Assembly (NCBI GenBank): GCA_044426085.1
Contig: JAWXUU010000007.1
Location: 55,841 to 119,840, forward strand
DNA: 64,000 bases
Reading direction: 5' to 3'
DNA from: JAWXUU01 sp044426085
Lineage (GTDB): Bacteria; Bacillota; Clostridia; Christensenellales; CAMQZB01
Shown piece after piece: positions 33,640 through 42,171 of this stretch. How positions within the stretch are numbered: the stretch's first letter is position 1; each line of letters starts with the position of its first letter. The position numbers were made by a program, and so were the translations under genes. The notes beneath the pieces were generated by a model. The model ran no database searches, was not told the origin of the DNA, and worked only from the letters and a program-made list of their open reading frames with translations.

Positions 33640-35161
33640 GTTTGCCTCCTTCTGCTTTGCTTCCTGCCATATAAAGACCAAGTTCTTTCACGTTTGTTTG
33701 TTTTGGATCAAGTTCAGCCACGATTTCGCCTTCGTACATGACTAGAATTCTATCAGATAGGTTCATAACTTCTTCAAGTTCAAGCGAAACAAGCAAAACA
33801 CCTTTGCCCGCATCCCTATCTTCGATGATTCTGCTGTGGATATATTCTATTGCGCCGACGTCTAGTCCGCGAGTTGGTTGCACTGCGATAAGAACATCGT
33901 GGTCTTTTGAAACTTCACGGGCGATGATTGCCTTTTGTTGGTTACCACCCGACATGCTTCTTGCACGCGTGATTGCACCTTGTCCACTTCGCACGTCGAA
34001 TTTTTCAATCAAATCTTCGGCATACGCTTTTATTTTATCCCTTTGCAAGAATCCAAATTTTTGGAATTCCGATTTGAAATAGTTTTGCATAACTATGTTT
34101 TCTGCAAGTGTGTTATCCAAAATTAGTCCGTATTTATGTCTGTCTTCAGGAATGTGGGAAAGTCCGTTTTCGTTCCTGAATCTTATTGATTTCTTTGTTA
34201 TATCCTTGCCAGAAAGAACAACTTTGCCGGAAGATTGTTTTAAAAGACCTGTGAGCGCATATATGCATTCTGATTGACCGTTGCCTTCGATACCCGCAAG
34301 GCAGACAATTTCGCCTGCGCGCACATTGAAAGAAACTTTGTTTACTGCGTTTTTATGTGCTCTTGACGATGCAACTGTGAGGTTTTCAACTTCAAGCAAC
34401 ACTTCGCCAGGATTTGCGTCGGTTTTTGCCGCTGTAAGGCTTATGTCCCTTCCCACCATAAGGCGAGAAAGTTTGGCTTTTGTGACATCTTTGATATCGA
34501 CAGTGCCCATGTATTTACCCTTTCTGAGAACTGTGCATCTATCTGCAACCGCCATGATTTCGTTTAGTTTATGAGTGATGAATAGAATTGATTTACCCTC
34601 AGCCGCAAAACCGCGCATGATATCCATCAGTTCTTCAATTTCTTGCGGTGTTAGCACTGCTGTTGGTTCGTCAAAAATCAAAATTTCGTTTTCACGGTAA
34701 AGCATTTTCAAAATTTCAACACGCTGTTGCATACCAACTGAAATATCTTCGATAACTGCGTCTGGGTCGACTGCGAGATTATATCTTTCGGAAATTTCAA
34801 TAACTTTTGCTTTAGCTGTTGCTTTATCCAAAAATTTGTTTTTCATCGCTTCTGCGCCAAGCATGATGTTTTCAACTACGTCAAAATTATCAACAAGTTT
34901 GAAGTGTTGATGCACCATTCCTATGCCAAGTGCGTTTGCATCATTTGGGTTACTGATTTTGACAACTTCACCATTTTTGAGTATTTCACCCTTTTCTGGT
35001 TGATAAAGACCAAAAAGAACGCTCATAAGGGTTGATTTTCCCGCACCGTTTTCACCAAGCAATGCATGAATTTCACCTTTTTTGAGTTCTAGTGTGATAT
35101 TGTCGTTAGCAATAATACCAGGAAACATCTTTGTGATATTTCTCATTTCAATTACATTCAT
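33632..35161 (-). CDS. Nucleoside ABC transporter ATP-binding protein (double NBD)
   Basis: 509 residues with two nucleotide-binding domains in tandem, the RbsA/YufO architecture. NBD1 has Walker A GENGAGKST (about 36-44), the signature ISVGMQQRVEI and Walker B ILIFDEPTAVLTP. NBD2 has a degenerate P-loop (GIEGNGQSE) but a good SGGNQQK signature, as usual in this family. It energises import by the two permeases encoded downstream. Confidence 0.97.
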   Translation of the reverse strand: MNVIEMRNITKMFPGIIANDNITLELKKGEIHALLGENGAGKSTLMSVLFGLYQPEKGEILKNGEVVKISNPNDANALGIGMVHQHFKLVDNFDVVENIMLGAEAMKNKFLDKATAKAKVIEISERYNLAVDPDAVIEDISVGMQQRVEILKMLYRENEILIFDEPTAVLTPQEIEELMDIMRGFAAEGKSILFITHKLNEIMAVADRCTVLRKGKYMGTVDIKDVTKAKLSRLMVGRDISLTAAKTDANPGEVLLEVENLTVASSRAHKNAVNKVSFNVRAGEIVCLAGIEGNGQSECIYALTGLLKQSSGKVVLSGKDITKKSIRFRNENGLSHIPEDRHKYGLILDNTLAENIVMQNYFKSEFQKFGFLQRDKIKAYAEDLIEKFDVRSGQGAITRARSMSGGNQQKAIIAREVSKDHDVLIAVQPTRGLDVGAIEYIHSRIIEDRDAGKGVLLVSLELEEVMNLSDRILVMYEGEIVAELDPKQTNVKELGLYMAGSKAEGGKHE

Positions 35162-35210
35162 AATAATCCGCCTATTATTTTTTCATAAGTTTTTGATAGT
35201 TTACCCAAGA

Positions 35211-35239
35211 ATTATACTATAAAATCTCGTTTTTTGCAA
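35211..35239 (-). promoter_or_regulatory. Sigma-A promoter for the ABC ATPase-permease genes
   Basis: On the minus strand, TTGCAA (35234-35239), a 17-bp spacer and TATAAT (35211-35216). It lies after the BMP-gene terminator, so the transporter genes have their own start. Confidence 0.7.
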
Positions 35240-35305
35240 TAGTAGTTGACGATTTTTTTAAATTCTTTTGCCATTTTTTTATTATTTACCTTTTTAATAA
35301 AAAAG

Positions 35306-35340
35306 AACGTGGCTTTTTATAAGCCACGTTGCATTTTTTT
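35306..35340. terminator. Terminator after the BMP lipoprotein gene
   Basis: Perfect 10-bp arms AACGTGGCTT / AAGCCACGTT (35306-35315, 35321-35330) with A- and T-rich flanks. It separates expression of the binding protein from the transporter genes. Confidence 0.85.
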
Positions 35341-35356
35341 ATTTTAAATTTTTAGA

Positions 35357-36433
35357 TTAGTTCCACAATGTTACGTTAGAGTTTGTGAGACCAAGTGCTG
35401 AAATGAATGCTGCTGTGTCGCCTGCTGTTGCTGCGTCGTTTGCATCAGCTGAAACGATAACTGTTGCTGCTTTTGTTGCTGCAAGAGCTGTATCGTAATC
35501 TGCATCAGTTACATTTTCAAATTTAGAATTTTCGTATGGAATACCAACCATGTCTTCCAAGATACCAACTTGATTTACGCCTTCATAGATTGCGAAATCG
35601 TTGTTGTATAGATCATCAAGAGCTACGTATACTGAAGAAGCAAGTTGTTTCATAACTGAAGTGTATGCTGTGTCATGAAGACCAGTTCCGTCAACGTCTG
35701 GTGTTACAACCCATCTTGTTGGTGAAGCTTCTGCTGCTGCTGAGAATGCTGAGAATTGGTTTGAACCACCGAATGAGAACAATACTTCTGTGCCAGTTGA
35801 GAAGATTGAAGCGAACATTGCTTTGTTTTCTGCACTGTCGTCAAAGTTGCCTGTGTGGCCATAGATTTGTTCAATTGTGATTCCAAGTTCAGCTGCTGCT
35901 GCATCTGCACCTTGCATGAAGCCTTGTCCTGCGTTGTATACTGTTGGGTAGCTGATACCACCGATGTATGCAAGAGAAGTGTAGCCATCAATAACACTTA
36001 GGTAGCCAGCAAGGTAACCTGCTGATTCAACGCTGTAAGAAAAAGATGCTGTGTTTGCAATTTCAGTGTCTGTATCACAAACGATGAAGTGTACGTCTGG
36101 ATAGTCAGCACCAACGATTGCAATTGCTTCTGGGAAAACATAACCTGCACAAACGATAACTGATGCACCGTTTGCGATTGCAACTGTCATTGTGTCTACA
36201 AGGTCTGTTGTGCTTGAAGAAAGTGGTTCATAGTCTGTGTATGTTTTACCATTGTCTTCTGCCCATGCTTTCATACCTTCATATGTGCTTTGGTTGAATG
36301 ATTCATCATCAATTGTTCCTGTGTCTGTTACAAATGCAAGTTCGTAACCTTCAGAAGAACTAGAAGAACCACAGCCAGCAAATAAAGAAAGGCAAAGTGC
36401 CAAAACTAATACTAAGCTCAAGATTTTTTTCAT
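35357..36433 (-). CDS. BMP-family nucleoside-binding lipoprotein
   Basis: 359 residues from ATG 36433 (GGAGGAG upstream). A lipoprotein signal peptide ends in the lipobox LFAGC, with the Cys at about residue 21, followed by a Ser-rich linker. The Bmp/PnrA/Med fold follows: AFVTDTGTIDDESFNQSTYEG, GYVFPEAI, SYSVESAGYLAGYLS and FSFGGSNQF are all recognisable. It captures nucleosides at the cell surface for the ABC transporter encoded downstream. psuG and psuK lie directly upstream, which makes pseudouridine a possible ligand. Confidence 0.94.
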   Translation of the reverse strand: MKKILSLVLVLALCLSLFAGCGSSSSSEGYELAFVTDTGTIDDESFNQSTYEGMKAWAEDNGKTYTDYEPLSSSTTDLVDTMTVAIANGASVIVCAGYVFPEAIAIVGADYPDVHFIVCDTDTEIANTASFSYSVESAGYLAGYLSVIDGYTSLAYIGGISYPTVYNAGQGFMQGADAAAAELGITIEQIYGHTGNFDDSAENKAMFASIFSTGTEVLFSFGGSNQFSAFSAAAEASPTRWVVTPDVDGTGLHDTAYTSVMKQLASSVYVALDDLYNNDFAIYEGVNQVGILEDMVGIPYENSKFENVTDADYDTALAATKAATVIVSADANDAATAGDTAAFISALGLTNSNVTLWN

Positions 36434-36477
36434 AATAATTTCTCCTCCAAAATAAAATATAATTTTTAGATATCCAT

Positions 36478-36506
36478 ATGATATCACAAAATATTTTTTT
36501 TTACAA
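36478..36506 (-). promoter_or_regulatory. Probable sigma-A promoter for the BMP lipoprotein gene
   Basis: On the minus strand, TTGTAA (36501-36506), a 17-bp spacer and TATCAT (36478-36483), about 45 bases before the start codon. Confidence 0.5.
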
Positions 36507-36540
36507 CAAATTTCACGTTAATTTACATATGATTTACATT

Positions 36541-36582
36541 AAAAAAAATAAAATATGCACACTTCAACGATAAGTGTGCATA
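36541..36582 (-). terminator. Terminator after psuG
   Basis: Perfect 11-bp arms TATGCACACTT / AAGTGTGCATA (36554-36564, 36572-36582). On the minus strand the hairpin is followed by a T-run (36541-36553). Confidence 0.85.
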
Positions 36583-36643
36583 CAATATATATGTTACGAA
36601 TTTATAACTATAAAAATTTTTTTAAGTGAACAAACTTGGAAAA

Positions 36644-37558
36644 TTACAAGTTTGAATATTCAACAGCAATCTTTGTTGCAAGTCTTGCGTTGTTATAAAC
36701 AAGTTCGATATTTGATTCCAAACTGTCGCCACCTGTAAGCTTTTGGATTTTGTCAAGAAGGAATGGTGTTGTTTCCTTGCCGACGATGCCAAGGCTGTTT
36801 GCTTCGGCAACTGCTTCCACGATGATTTTTTCAATGAAGTCTGGGTCCATTGAATATTCTTCTGGGATTGGGTTGCAAACAACAAAGCCGTTTTTGAAGC
36901 CGATATCAGATGAAACTTTAAGCATTTTTGCAAAATCTTTTGGGCATTCAACTGCTTCATCAAGTTCAAGTCCGCTCTTTCTTGTGTAGAAAGCTGGAAG
37001 TTCTTTTGTTTGGTAGCCAAGAAGTGGCACGCCTTTTGTTTCTAGATATTCTTTTGTTAGGTGCAAATCAAGGATTGATTTTGCGCCCGCACAGATAACC
37101 ATAACTGGTGTTTGTGAAAGTTCTTCAAGGTCAGCAGATACGTCCCAAGTTGTTTCTGCGTTTCTGTGAACTCCGCCAATACCGCCCGTTGCGAAAATTT
37201 TCACACCTGCCATTGCAGCGATAATCATTGTTCCGGCAACTGTTGTTGCACCGTCTTCGCCTTTTGCGATGATTGATGGGAAATCTCTTCTTGAAACTTT
37301 TGCAACTTCAAGGCCTTTTTTGCCAAGAATTTCGATTTCATCTTTAGAAAGTCCCACTTTCATAACTCCACCGATGATTGCAACTGTTGCAGGAACTGCG
37401 CCACCTTCTCTCACAACATCTTCAACTTTCAATGCTGTTTCCACATTTTTTGGATACGGCATGCCGTGTGATATGATTGTTGATTCAAGTGCGACAACTG
37501 GTTTGCCCGCTTCTAGAGCTTCTTTAACTTCTTTTGATACTTCCAAATGTTTAATCAT
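36644..37558 (-). CDS. psuG: Pseudouridine-5'-phosphate glycosidase
   Basis: 304 residues from ATG 37558. Family signatures are clear: VALESTIISHGMPYP near residue 20, FATGGIGGVHR (about 125-135), and the GYQTKELPAFYTRKSG segment. PsuG splits pseudouridine 5'-phosphate into uracil and ribose 5-phosphate. The kinase gene that makes its substrate lies 13 bases upstream on the same strand, as in other psuK-psuG operons. Good Shine-Dalgarno. Confidence 0.97.
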   Translation of the reverse strand: MIKHLEVSKEVKEALEAGKPVVALESTIISHGMPYPKNVETALKVEDVVREGGAVPATVAIIGGVMKVGLSKDEIEILGKKGLEVAKVSRRDFPSIIAKGEDGATTVAGTMIIAAMAGVKIFATGGIGGVHRNAETTWDVSADLEELSQTPVMVICAGAKSILDLHLTKEYLETKGVPLLGYQTKELPAFYTRKSGLELDEAVECPKDFAKMLKVSSDIGFKNGFVVCNPIPEEYSMDPDFIEKIIVEAVAEANSLGIVGKETTPFLLDKIQKLTGGDSLESNIELVYNNARLATKIAVEYSNL

Positions 37559-37571
37559 TTTCGTTCTCCTA

Positions 37572-38489
37572 TTAGTTTTTATTTGCACTTGCCACTGCAA
37601 GTAGTTTTTCTCTTGTTAGTTCTTTTGAAATGGTGTCTTGCGACTGAACACAGATTGAAGCTGCCGCCATTGCGTAGTTCAAAATTTTTGAAAGGCTTGC
37701 ACCTTGCAAGATTCCAAACACTGCCCCGCCAACAAAGCTGTCCCCCGCGCCAGTTGTGTTCACTGTTTGCGCTTTGAAAATTTCTGATTTCACAAACTCA
37801 TCTTTTGTTTTTGCAATGCCACCTTTTTCCGAAAGCGTTAAAAACACACACTTCACACCTTGATTAATTAAGCTGTCGCAAGCCTTGATTGCAGATTCTT
37901 CATCTTCAACTTTGATTCCTGTGAGCACTTCTGCTTCCAGCGCGTTTGGCTTGATATATGTGATTTTTGATAGGTGCTTTTTGATTTTTTCCGCTTTCTT
38001 TGTTGAAACTGTATCCACAAAGATTGGGATTGTTGTGTTTTCAAAAACGCAATCTATCACATCTTGCGAAAAGTTTGTATCCAAAACCAAGATTTCATTT
38101 TGATTGACTTTATCAAACTTGCCTTCAAGCATCTTTGCAGTTGCGATATCGTATATTTCCATATCCGACACGGCAAGTTGCATTTCTCCCTTGTTATCCG
38201 CGATAAACATATAGCAAGAAGAGGAAATTTCCATACTTTCCGATAGGGAATAATCAATCCCCAATCCACTCAAATTATTTCTTAGAAAATCAGCGTTTGC
38301 ATCGTTGCCCAGTGCTGACAACATTTGGGTTTCTTCACCCATTCTTGCGATGTTTTCTGCAATGTTTCTGCCAACACCGCCCGCAAAAATACCAATCTTG
38401 CCGATGTTTGAATCAGCGGGTATGATTTCACCATTAGACTTGCCAAAGATATCCACATTACATCCGCCAACAACTATACATTTTGACAT
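37572..38489 (-). CDS. psuK: PfkB-family kinase, probable pseudouridine kinase
   Basis: 305 residues from ATG 38489 (GGGGGAT upstream). N-terminal GGCNVDIFG and FAGGVGRNIAENIARMG bind the sugar. The catalytic anion-hole motif NTTGAGDSFVGG lies at about 246-257. Sequence and position before psuG support phosphorylation of pseudouridine on its 5' hydroxyl; a ribokinase-like side activity cannot be excluded. It may be co-transcribed with the flavin reductase gene upstream, since no strong promoter is seen in the 65-bp gap. Confidence 0.9.
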   Translation of the reverse strand: MSKCIVVGGCNVDIFGKSNGEIIPADSNIGKIGIFAGGVGRNIAENIARMGEETQMLSALGNDANADFLRNNLSGLGIDYSLSESMEISSSCYMFIADNKGEMQLAVSDMEIYDIATAKMLEGKFDKVNQNEILVLDTNFSQDVIDCVFENTTIPIFVDTVSTKKAEKIKKHLSKITYIKPNALEAEVLTGIKVEDEESAIKACDSLINQGVKCVFLTLSEKGGIAKTKDEFVKSEIFKAQTVNTTGAGDSFVGGAVFGILQGASLSKILNYAMAAASICVQSQDTISKELTREKLLAVASANKN

Positions 38490-38554
38490 ATTATCCCCCA
38501 CGTATTTGAATATTTTTTATGTGTTTTATGCATTAAATGTACATATTTATACAT

Positions 38555-39469
38555 TTATTTTTTGTTTGATGATTTGTTTGTTGATTTGTTTGAAGATTGA
38601 TTTTTCTTCTTTTTGATTGAATATCCAAACGTGCCCAAAACTTCGCCAAGCGCGAAATATTTGCCGTGCGAATACGCAATAAGACCCGCGTCTTGCAAAT
38701 TGAATCTGCCCTTTGCATCAATCAAGTTTTTAGAAACCATAACGTTTTCCACTTTTGCGACAAACATTGTGTGGCTTCCAAGGTCGGTTTTGCTTGTTAT
38801 TGTGCATTCGATGTTCACTGGGCTTTTCAAAATCATTGGAACGCCAAGAACTTCGCTTAGACCCATTTCAAGTTTAGTTTCCTTGAACTTATTCACTTCT
38901 CTTCCGCTTTTCACACCGCAATAATCCGTTTCGAAAATAGTATCTTCAGTTGTCAAGTTCAAAACAAATTTGCCGTGTTTTTCAAGCATTGCATATGAAT
39001 GACGTTCTTTTCTTACTGAGATATAAAGCATTGGTGGATCAGAACAAAGTGTGCCTGTCCATGCGACTGTGATGATGTTTGCATCTTTTTGGTCGCCCAC
39101 GGAAACCATCACTGCTGGGATTGGATAAAGCATTGTGCCCGCTTTGAAGCTTTGCTTTTCATATTCACCTTCCATTTCGAAAAGTTTTGGTGATGACGGA
39201 CCTGTTTTTTCCACTTTTTTGAAAGTTCTTTTTGGTTTTTGTTTTTCCACGCGAATCATTTTATCTTTTGGACCAAATCCATCTTTATCAGGACGGTATC
39301 CGCGTTTTGGAGCATTGTTTTCTTCCTTTGATTTAAAACCACTTTTTTTGCGATAGTCAAGTTTTCTATCTTCGCCTTTCTTTGCATAATTCACTGATTT
39401 TTCAGCTTTTGGACTTGTATTTTTATGCATATTTTTTTCTGTAGTTTTTTCTGTTGTTTTTTCTTGCAT
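38555..39469 (-). CDS. Flavin reductase-like protein with long basic N-terminal extension
   Basis: 304 residues. Residues about 110-285 form a split-barrel FMN-binding domain of the flavin reductase/FlaRed type (YPIPAVMVSVGD, IITVAWTGTLCSDPPM, SHGKYFALGEVLGTFGYS). The first 105 residues are an unusual Lys-rich, disordered extension (TTEKTTEK, KSGFKSK, KPKRTFKK). The C-terminus ends in a Ser/Asn/Lys repeat, NQSSNKSTNKSSNKK, produced by a short DNA repeat. Homologous single-domain proteins are about 180-200 residues. The extension could bind RNA, DNA or a partner, but this is inference. Confidence 0.85.
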   Translation of the reverse strand: MQEKTTEKTTEKNMHKNTSPKAEKSVNYAKKGEDRKLDYRKKSGFKSKEENNAPKRGYRPDKDGFGPKDKMIRVEKQKPKRTFKKVEKTGPSSPKLFEMEGEYEKQSFKAGTMLYPIPAVMVSVGDQKDANIITVAWTGTLCSDPPMLYISVRKERHSYAMLEKHGKFVLNLTTEDTIFETDYCGVKSGREVNKFKETKLEMGLSEVLGVPMILKSPVNIECTITSKTDLGSHTMFVAKVENVMVSKNLIDAKGRFNLQDAGLIAYSHGKYFALGEVLGTFGYSIKKKKNQSSNKSTNKSSNKK

Positions 39470-39540
39470 TGTTACCTACTTATATTTTTTTAGAGCTTTT
39501 TGAAAGCTCCGTTTATTGATTTATTTTTTTGCAATTATAA

Positions 39541-39582
39541 AGAAATAAAAAGGAAATGATTGCCAAAGCCACCATTTCCTTT
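39541..39582 (-). terminator. Terminator after ftsZ
   Basis: Arms AAAGGAAATG / CATTTCCTTT (39549-39558, 39573-39582) with an A-rich left flank that becomes a T-rich tail on the minus strand. Confidence 0.75.
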
Positions 39583-39602
39583 GTCTTTAAATTCAGTTTG
39601 AA

Positions 39603-40754
39603 TTATTTTCTCATGTTGCGAAGTCTTTCAACGAAAGGTGGAACGTTTTTTGAAACATCAACGTTTGGACTTTCAATTGTTTCTTGTGGAGCTGGAGCTT
39701 CTTCTTTTTCCACAACTTGAACAGGCGCTGCTGCGGCTGGTTTATCGATTGGATAAACTGGGTCGCCTTCTTTTGTTTTGAAACCTGATGCGATAACAGT
39801 GATGATGATTTCATCGTGAAGAGAATCGTCTACACTTGTTCCGAAGATGATGTTTGCAGATGGGTCTACAACTTCACGGATTAGGCTTGCTGCTTCACTG
39901 ATTTCGTCAAGAACAACGTCGTCCACATTTCCGCAGAAGTTTAGGATGATACCAGTTGCACCTTCGATTGTAGTTTCCAAAAGTGGGCTTTTAACTGCTT
40001 GACGAATAGCGTCGAGAGTTTTTGTTTCGCCTTGACCACGGCCAATACCCATGTGGGCAAGACCTTGACCTTGCATGATTGTTTTGATATCTGCAAAGTC
40101 CAGATTGATAATACCTGGTTTTGCGATTAGGTCGGAAATACCTTGGATACCTTGACGAAGTGCGTTATCAGCGATATTGAAAGCTTCGATAAGTTTTGTG
40201 CCTTTTGGTACGTTTTGAAGCAATTTTTCGTTTGGAATAACAACCAATGTGTCTACATATTTGCTGAGTTCCATAATACCTTTTTGTGCGTTTGCCATTC
40301 TTCTTGGTCCTTCAAACGCAAATGGTCTTGTTACAACAGCAACTGTCAAAATGCCCATTTCTCTTGCGATTTGAGCGATGACTGGAGAAGCACCTGTGCC
40401 TGTTCCGCCACCCATACCACAAGTGATGAAAAGAAGATCGACGTCTTCAATAACTTTTGCAACTAGGTCTCTGCTTTCTTCACATGCAGCTTTGCCGATT
40501 TCTGGGTTTGCACCAGCGCCGAGCCCACGAGTAAGCTTTTCGCCAAGTTGAATGCATTGGTCTGCGTTTGACAAAATCAAATCTTGTTTATCTGTGTTTG
40601 CAGCGATGAATTCTGCTGTATCCACACCTGCAAGTTTCATTCTTTTCACTGCGTTATTACCGCCACCACCGACACCAATGACTTTGATTTTTGCAATTTT
40701 TTCAGTTTGAGTTTTATTATCATCATAGCTTTGAGTTGGTTCGAATTCGTACAT
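39603..40754 (-). CDS. ftsZ: Cell division GTPase FtsZ
   Basis: 383 residues. The tubulin signature GGGTGTG lies at residues 115-121, the N-terminal GVGGGGNNAV at 27-36, and the T7-loop region with NLDFADIK follows. A variable linker leads to the C-terminal conserved peptide KNVPPFVERLRNMRK, which binds FtsA and other partners. It forms the division ring. It is the last gene of the dcw cluster and is co-transcribed with ftsA from a strong promoter. Confidence 0.99.
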   Translation of the reverse strand: MYEFEPTQSYDDNKTQTEKIAKIKVIGVGGGGNNAVKRMKLAGVDTAEFIAANTDKQDLILSNADQCIQLGEKLTRGLGAGANPEIGKAACEESRDLVAKVIEDVDLLFITCGMGGGTGTGASPVIAQIAREMGILTVAVVTRPFAFEGPRRMANAQKGIMELSKYVDTLVVIPNEKLLQNVPKGTKLIEAFNIADNALRQGIQGISDLIAKPGIINLDFADIKTIMQGQGLAHMGIGRGQGETKTLDAIRQAVKSPLLETTIEGATGIILNFCGNVDDVVLDEISEAASLIREVVDPSANIIFGTSVDDSLHDEIIITVIASGFKTKEGDPVYPIDKPAAAAPVQVVEKEEAPAPQETIESPNVDVSKNVPPFVERLRNMRK

Positions 40755-40811
40755 TTTATATCTCCTTTTTCACATATGCTTTTTGTTTTTGCTTTAATTT
40801 TTTATTTTTGT

Positions 40812-41969
40812 TTATCCAAACATTCTTTTTATGAATGAATCTTTTGATTTTGCTTTGCCAAGTGCCATTTCAAGCACTGCAAATGTTGATGTTTTTGACG
40901 GTTCGGAATATTCAGGATTTTCACCGCCCGCTTGCATGCACATAACATCGAATTGTTTTGCAAGGTATTCCTTTGCGCCACGCATATATAAAATACCGCC
41001 ACCTGTTACATACATTTTTGAAGTTCTTAAGAAATCTTCTTTGCAATTATCAAGACAAGTTTGAACAAGCGATACCATTTCAGCAATTCTGAACTTCACA
41101 TTTTCGTGGAGTGTGTTTGCTTTTATGCGGTATGTTTTGCCTTTATCTTCGATAACATATTCCCCGTTTTCGTCGAAACAGAATGAAAGAACAATCTTTC
41201 TTTTGAACTGTTCGGCAATATCGAATGGAACATTGAAGCACTCTTGAATATCCGCAGTTATGTGTCCGCCACCAAGCGCGAATGATTTCAAATAAACAAG
41301 ACCTTTGCCAGAAACAAGCATCACGTTTGTTGTGATGTAGCCAATGTCGAAAATGACAATTGAACTGTCGCGTTCTTCTTGGGTTGTGAGATATAGCCCC
41401 TGTGCATAGTTTTGCGAAATAAAATCAATTTTGTTGATTTTGAAATGCTTCAAAATTTCGTATATTTTATTTACAAACGTGTTTTTTGCGTAGCAATATG
41501 AAACTTTGCCGATGAGTTTGTCGCTCTTTTTTCCGACTGGGTTATCGAGATATCTGCCGTCGCTTAGTTTGTAGTGAATTGCTGAACTGTGAATTAGTGT
41601 GTGACCATCGCTGTTGAGGTTTTCTGCACCTTTTTTGAAGATATCTTCAAGGTCTTCCGACACGATGATTCTTGATGATTTGAAAGGGATTTCAATTTCT
41701 TTAGCATACAGCGCAACAAATGCACCCGGAACGCCAACATAGATTGAAGAAACTGTTTGGTTTGCTCTGCTTTGGGCTTGGTTTAGGGCATGTCCAATAG
41801 CGTCGACAAGTTCCCCTTCACGCAAAAAATCTTCATCGATAAAGCCACTGTATTCCACTTCGCTTTGACCGTGGATTCTATATGTGTTGTTGGATCCTCT
41901 TTCTGCGATTACCACCGAAATTGACGATGAGCCAATATCGAGAACTGCAACGATTGGTGATTTTGCCAT
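40812..41969 (-). CDS. ftsA: Cell division protein FtsA
   Basis: 385 residues, actin-like. LDIGSSSISVVI (residues 10-21) and VIFDIGYITTNVML are the phosphate motifs, and YVTGGGILYMRGA is the adenosine motif. The SHS2-like 1C domain lies near 85-160. The last ten residues, KDSFIKRMFG, form the short amphipathic membrane-binding helix. FtsA tethers FtsZ to the membrane. The 1C region is rather divergent, but the operon position before ftsZ makes the call firm. Confidence 0.95.
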   Translation of the reverse strand: MAKSPIVAVLDIGSSSISVVIAERGSNNTYRIHGQSEVEYSGFIDEDFLREGELVDAIGHALNQAQSRANQTVSSIYVGVPGAFVALYAKEIEIPFKSSRIIVSEDLEDIFKKGAENLNSDGHTLIHSSAIHYKLSDGRYLDNPVGKKSDKLIGKVSYCYAKNTFVNKIYEILKHFKINKIDFISQNYAQGLYLTTQEERDSSIVIFDIGYITTNVMLVSGKGLVYLKSFALGGGHITADIQECFNVPFDIAEQFKRKIVLSFCFDENGEYVIEDKGKTYRIKANTLHENVKFRIAEMVSLVQTCLDNCKEDFLRTSKMYVTGGGILYMRGAKEYLAKQFDVMCMQAGGENPEYSEPSKTSTFAVLEMALGKAKSKDSFIKRMFG

Positions 41970-42074
41970 TTCCTTCCTCCCACTGATTTGTTTTTATATA
42001 CACTTGGCATACTTTTACACTGCAAAAACACAGAAAAAAAGCACCCTTTTTGATAATTTTCTTTTAACCTAGAA

Positions 42075-42103
42075 ATTATACCAAAAATAATGCTTCTTGT
42101 CAA
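42075..42103 (-). promoter_or_regulatory. Perfect consensus sigma-A promoter for ftsA-ftsZ
   Basis: On the minus strand, TTGACA (42098-42103), exactly 17 bp, then TATAAT (42075-42080). It leaves a leader of about 100 bases before ftsA. Confidence 0.9.
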
Positions 42104-42171
42104 TAATAAATGCGTTTATCTTTCGCGATTTTCCGCGTTTTTTACGCAATTCTTTTATATTTTACCCACTT

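Noticed and set aside
41970..42074. The ftsA leader as a possible riboswitch or T-box
   Set aside because: About 100 bases, no recognised conserved motif or terminator; only weak hairpins.
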